Positions 39,253 to 42,653 of a stretch of 42,653 bases of DNA are shown piece by piece. This DNA is from Microvirga arvi (GTDB lineage: Bacteria; Pseudomonadota; Alphaproteobacteria; Rhizobiales; Beijerinckiaceae), in the NCBI RefSeq assembly GCF_016892765.1, contig NZ_JAFEMD010000043.1:1-42653 (forward strand). Reading direction: 5' to 3'. Made by a program: the position numbers and the translations under genes. Under the pieces are notes generated by a model, which did no database searches, was not told the DNA's origin, and saw nothing but the letters and a program-made list of their open reading frames with translations. Positions within the stretch are counted from its first letter, which is position 1. Every line of letters begins with the position of its first letter.

Positions 39253-40875
39253 ATGAACCCTGCCACGGCGCGGGCGCTTTGGAATGACCAGCAGACCGTC
39301 TATATAGAGCACTGCCGCAGCCATTTGGAGCACGTCTTGCAGCACACTGCCGGAGACGGCGGGCGTCGTTTGGCGCCCCCGGTGACCGCCGATCTCCTGA
39401 TCGATGCCATCGGTGACATCGCCCTTGTCGTCCTCGACCTGGACGGCCGCATCATGAGCTTCAACGCCGGCGCCGAACAGATCAGCGGCTGGCGTGAGAA
39501 CGAAGTTCTGGGGCGCCATTTCTCGATGTTCTTCCTGCCGGAGGAGGTGGCGGACGGCAAGCCTGCACGAGTGCTCGCCATTGCGCAGGAGACCGGCCGG
39601 TACTGCGAGGAGGGCATCCGCCTGCGCAGGGATGGCTCGCGCTATGTCGCCCATGTCACGGTGGCCCCGCTGCGGGACGAGGCCGGCACGGTGCAGGGCT
39701 ATGCCAGGGTCGTCCGGGACATCACCGAGCGGGTTGCCGCCGAGCAAGCGCTGAAAGCTCGTGAGGCGCATCTGCGCTCGATCCTGGAGACCGTGCCGGA
39801 CGCCATGATAGTCATTGACGAGCAGGCCGGGATCCAATCCTTCAGCGCCGCGGCCGTGCGCCAGTTCGGCTACGAGCCGGGCGAGGTCATCGGGCGGAAT
39901 GTCAGCATCCTGATGCCGGAGCCCTACCGCACCCAGCACGACGGCTACATGCACCGATACCTCTCGACCGGACAACGCCGCATCATCGGCATCGGCCGTG
40001 TGGTCGTGGGCTTGCGCAAGGACGGCTCGACATTCCCCATGGAGCTGGCCGTTGGTGAGATGCGTTCCGAGGGCATTCGGTACTTCACCGGCTTCATCCG
40101 GGACCTGACCGAGCGCCAGCAGACAGAATCGCGGCTGCAGGAGCTTCAGTCCGAGCTCGTGCACATGTCACGATTCACAGCTTTGGGCGAGATGGCCTCC
40201 ACCTTGGCGCACGAGATCAACCAGCCGCTCACAGCCATCACCAACTACCTGAAAGGTTGTCGCCGCATTCTGCAGCGCATGGAAGGGGACCAGGTGCCGA
40301 TGCTGCGGGACGCCATCAACGAGGCGGCCGACCAAGCCCTGCGCGCCGGTCAGGTGATCCGCCACCTGCGCGAGTTCGTGGCCCGAGGGGAGACCGAGCG
40401 CCACATTGAGCACCTGCCGAAGCTTATCGAGGAGGCGAGCGCCCTGGCGCTGATCGGCGCCAAGGAGAAGGGCGTGCGTGTGGATTTCCGGCTCGATCCC
40501 AACGCACAGTTTGTGCTGGCCGACCGCATTCAAATCCAGCAGGTGCTGCTTAACTTGATCCGCAACGCCATTGAGGCCATGGAGGGGCTCCCCCGACGTG
40601 AGCTCGGCATCGAGACGGAGACGCAGCCAAGAGATGGCCTGGTCGAGATCCTCGTGCGCGACACGGGCACCGGCATCGCCCCCGAGGTCGCGGCCCAGCT
40701 CTTCCAACCCTTCGTGACCACCAAGGAACATGGCATGGGAGTTGGGCTTTCCATCTGCCGCACGATCATCGAGTCGCACGGCGGCAAGATCACGGTTGAG
40801 TCGGAGCCGGGCCACGGGACGACGTTCAGGTTCAGCCTGCGCACGGTGGATCAGGAGGAAATGGCTCATGCCTAA
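39253..40875 (+). CDS. fixL: FixL, oxygen-sensing histidine kinase with tandem PAS domains
   Basis: 540 aa from ATG 39253 (start moderately sure; the frame is open to 39160). The first PAS lies at about 50-165. The second, at about 175-290, is the heme PAS, with H229 as heme ligand and R235 and R249 at exactly the spacing of H200, R206 and R220 in Bradyrhizobium FixL. The H-box LGEMASTLAHEINQPL has the phospho-histidine near 320, followed by N and G2 (MGVGLSI) boxes. Low oxygen turns on phosphorylation of FixJ. It overlaps fixJ by a few bases. Confidence 0.95.
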   Translation: MNPATARALWNDQQTVYIEHCRSHLEHVLQHTAGDGGRRLAPPVTADLLIDAIGDIALVVLDLDGRIMSFNAGAEQISGWRENEVLGRHFSMFFLPEEVADGKPARVLAIAQETGRYCEEGIRLRRDGSRYVAHVTVAPLRDEAGTVQGYARVVRDITERVAAEQALKAREAHLRSILETVPDAMIVIDEQAGIQSFSAAAVRQFGYEPGEVIGRNVSILMPEPYRTQHDGYMHRYLSTGQRRIIGIGRVVVGLRKDGSTFPMELAVGEMRSEGIRYFTGFIRDLTERQQTESRLQELQSELVHMSRFTALGEMASTLAHEINQPLTAITNYLKGCRRILQRMEGDQVPMLRDAINEAADQALRAGQVIRHLREFVARGETERHIEHLPKLIEEASALALIGAKEKGVRVDFRLDPNAQFVLADRIQIQQVLLNLIRNAIEAMEGLPRRELGIETETQPRDGLVEILVRDTGTGIAPEVAAQLFQPFVTTKEHGMGVGLSICRTIIESHGGKITVESEPGHGTTFRFSLRTVDQEEMAHA

Positions 40876-41500
40876 CGAAACGATTGTCCATGTGGTCGAT
40901 GACGACCTCGCGGTGCGGCAGTCGTTGTCGTTTCTGTTGGCCTCGGAGGGCCTGCCCGTGCGCCTGCACGAATCCGCGTCAGCCTTCCTGGAGACGGTAG
41001 CGGCCCCGTCCGGCTGCATCGTGACGGACGTGCGCATGCCAGGCATGGACGGCATCGAGTTCCTGCGCCATCTCAGGGGACAGGGCTTCGGCATCCCGGT
41101 GATCGTGATGACGGGCCACGCCGACGTGCCGATGGCGGTGGAGGCCATGAAGGAGGGAGCGCTCGACTTCATCGAGAAGCCGTTTGACGACGACCTCTTC
41201 CTGGCCGCCGTCCGCTCAGCCCTGCAGGTTCGGGAGCGGCTCGCCGAGCGCGATGCGCAGGCGGCCGAGCTCCAGGCCCGTCTTGACGGTCTCTCGGAGC
41301 GTGAGCGCCAGGTCCTGGAGGGCCTCGTGGCCGGCAAAGCCAATAAGGTGATCGGCTACGATCTCGACATCAGCCCTCGGACGGTGGAGATCTACCGGGC
41401 CAACGTCATGACCAAGATGCAGGCCGGCAGCCTGTCGGAGCTGGTGCGCATGGCGCTGCAGGCCGGCGTCGATTCAGGCATTCAGGCGCCCGCTCCTTAA
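40868..41500 (+). CDS. fixJ: FixJ, response regulator of the FixL system
   Basis: 210 aa. The receiver domain has D11/D12, phospho-acceptor D54, T82 and K104. The LuxR/GerE-type output helix is in SERERQVLEGLVAGKANKVIGYDLDISPRTVEIYRANVMTKM. It normally activates fixK, a Crp/Fnr gene whose product reads TTGA-N6-TCAA boxes; no fixK is in this window, although two other Crp/Fnr genes and at least one Fnr-type box are. The start ATG 40868 overlaps the fixL stop. Confidence 0.95.
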   Translation: MPNETIVHVVDDDLAVRQSLSFLLASEGLPVRLHESASAFLETVAAPSGCIVTDVRMPGMDGIEFLRHLRGQGFGIPVIVMTGHADVPMAVEAMKEGALDFIEKPFDDDLFLAAVRSALQVRERLAERDAQAAELQARLDGLSERERQVLEGLVAGKANKVIGYDLDISPRTVEIYRANVMTKMQAGSLSELVRMALQAGVDSGIQAPAP

Positions 41501-41532
41501 GGGAAATTCCTGAATGATCCGCCAGGCGCCCG

Positions 41533-41546
41533 TTGAGGCAGATCAA
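41533..41546. promoter_or_regulatory. FixK/Fnr-like sequence before the receiver gene
   Basis: TTGAGGCAGATCAA fits TTGA-N6-TCAA. It lies only 24 bp before ATG 41570, too close for usual activation, so it may be a repressor site, be used with a later start (41582), or be chance. Confidence 0.35.
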
Positions 41547-41569
41547 TCCTGAATTTTGCAGGACGCGGT

Positions 41570-41983
41570 ATGCCAAGGACAATGCAGCACCGAGACCCCA
41601 TCCTGCCGACAACCTCAGGACCCATCATTCTCGTCATTGAGGACGACGAGGCCGTTCGGCAGTCGCTGAAGTTCGCCCTGGAGCAGGAGGGGCTGGAGGT
41701 GCACGTCTACGAGAGCGGCGAGCGGCTTCTGGCGGACCCCGCCCTTCCCCGAAGCGGGTGCCTGGTCGTGGACTACGCCATGCCCGGGATGGATGGAATC
41801 ACCCTGCTGAAGCGCCTGCGGCAGAGGCATGTTGATCTGCCGGCGCTCCTGGTCACCGCCAGATCCTCCCCGGCCGTGCGGGAGCGGGCCCTCCGCTCGG
41901 GGTTCCGCCAAGTGCTGGAAAAGCCCCTGGAGGACAATTCGCTGCTTGAAGGGATCCAGCGCGCGCTGGTGATTTCGGTATAG
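41570..41983 (+). CDS. Stand-alone response regulator receiver protein
   Basis: 137 aa FixJ-like receiver with acidic E24/D25/D26, phospho-site D68, T96 and K118, and no output domain. It lies 69 bp after fixJ. Possible roles are as a phosphate sink for FixL or as an adaptor; this is inferred from context. AGGA lies 7 bp before the ATG. Confidence 0.9.
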   Translation: MPRTMQHRDPILPTTSGPIILVIEDDEAVRQSLKFALEQEGLEVHVYESGERLLADPALPRSGCLVVDYAMPGMDGITLLKRLRQRHVDLPALLVTARSSPAVRERALRSGFRQVLEKPLEDNSLLEGIQRALVISV

Positions 41984-42163
41984 GCGCATCAGGAGCGGAC
42001 AGGCGCTTTGGTGAGCTTGGTTGGCGACGACCATTCCGGTCCACCGACTTTGTCGATCCACTCAACGAGGTATCCCCAGAAGCAGGATGTTCGCCATCTA
42101 GAAGTTGCCTGCCGGCGCAGGGCAGGAGGTGGCGGCGGTTCGCAAGATGGAAGGAAGAGCAGC

Positions 42164-42493
42164 ATGGCGTTGAACCACGTGAAGTCCGGTGACGTCGTCA
42201 ACCTGCAGCCGCTCGGGGAGAGGCTGGCGGGGGCGAAAACAACCGCCTTGGTGAAGACAGACGCGTTCGAGGCGATCCGGCTGGTGATCCCGACGGGCCG
42301 AGACATCGCGCCCCATGAAGTTCCGGGCCCGATCACCCTGCAATGCCTGGAAGGGCGCGTTCTGCTGGGCCTCCCCGACACCAGCGTGGAGATGTCCGCA
42401 GGCCAGTGGATCTACCTCGACGGCGGCATCAGGCATTCCCTCAAGGGGCTTGAGAACTCGTCCCTGCTGCTCACGATCCTGTTCGGCCGGTGA
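42164..42493 (+). CDS. Small cupin protein
   Basis: 109 aa single-domain cupin. APHEVPGPITLQCLEGRVLLGL and AGQWIYLDGGIRHSLKGLENSSLLLTI are the two cupin motifs with metal-binding histidines. Reaction unknown. AAGGAAG precedes the ATG. The 180 bp upstream hold no clear feature. Confidence 0.8.
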   Translation: MALNHVKSGDVVNLQPLGERLAGAKTTALVKTDAFEAIRLVIPTGRDIAPHEVPGPITLQCLEGRVLLGLPDTSVEMSAGQWIYLDGGIRHSLKGLENSSLLLTILFGR

Positions 42494-42507
42494 GGCAGGA
42501 CACCCTT

Positions 42508-42653
42508 GAGCCTTGCACCCTGGGATGCGCCGCTGCTTGGGCTGTCGACGGGTGCGAGGTCCCACTACCCGACCTGTGTCTGGATGCGAGACCTCCTTGG
42601 CGTGAGCGACGACCTGGAGGGCTTGAGGCAAAGCGTGTGGATCGGGTGGCTTG
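42508..42653 (+). other. Possible 5' part of a further gene, cut by the window end
   Basis: From TTG 42508 a frame stays open to the window end and reads LSLAPWDAPLLGLSTGARSH and onward (CVWMRDLLGVSDDLEGLRQS). No family is recognised and the start codon is weakly supported. Confidence 0.25.

Noticed and set aside
41984..42163. Small minus-strand frame (GYLVEWIDKVGG...) before the cupin gene
   Set aside because: It has no proper start codon or ribosome site in frame and no family was recognised.
1..42653. tRNA, rRNA, CRISPR, IS element or prophage
   Set aside because: I saw no cloverleaf, repeat-spacer array, transposase, integrase or phage protein pattern on either strand.

Overview
GC-rich DNA from an alphaproteobacterium, most likely of the order Hyphomicrobiales (Rhizobiales). 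I infer this from the combination of a FixL/FixJ pair, an Irr-type Fur protein with a GCP heme motif, NnrS/NnrU, an NsrR-type Rrf2 regulator, a class I copper nitrite reductase and norEF+norCBQD. The genus cannot be fixed from the sequence alone. I saw no rRNA, tRNA, CRISPR array, transposase or phage gene.

The window is a denitrification supercluster with its support functions. From left to right: the end of a nos operon (nosY, nosL, nosX), a secreted DUF4142 protein and a periplasmic cytochrome c (1-4100). A leftward run of genes follows (4288-9341): DUF6455, DUF454, ccmE, a TetA-like exporter, a small membrane protein, a cytochrome P450 and a cysteine-less Crp/Fnr regulator. Then come nnrS and ubiV-ubiU-ubiT (oxygen-independent ubiquinone hydroxylation), diverging from ubiD-ubiX (decarboxylation and its prenyl-FMN cofactor). 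Next are a second Crp/Fnr regulator (NnrR-like), a DUF1858/DUF59/DUF2249 set, nnrU, a 51-aa membrane protein and norEF-norCBQD (16060-24680). A group III truncated hemoglobin diverges from nsrR, and hemN diverges from nirK. An FmdE-like/DUF6522 operon ends the denitrification part near 30.4 kb.

From 30.5 to 37.2 kb the gene content is miscellaneous and partly decayed. It holds a cstA stump, a catalase-like fusion protein, DUF2231 and PAS proteins, a broken DUF488 gene, a YitT-family protein, a TIGR02587/TIGR02588 pair and an internally deleted hemolysin III gene. From 37.3 kb onward there is an iron and oxygen sensing block: bfd-bfr-irr with overlapping genes, then fixL-fixJ, a stand-alone receiver and a cupin.

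The most informative non-coding signal is a recurring 14-bp operator of the form TTG-N8-CAA, often close to TTGCTCTGGARCAA. It lies upstream of DUF6455, between ubiT and ubiD, between the 51-aa gene and norE, and upstream of norC, nirK, the FmdE-like gene, an 86-aa orphan gene and possibly ccmE. In most of these cases the box centre is about 54-70 bp from the start codon, which fits Crp/Fnr class II activation. This suggests that one nitrogen-oxide or low-oxygen regulon drives nitrite and NO reduction, anaerobic quinone synthesis and several genes of unknown function together.
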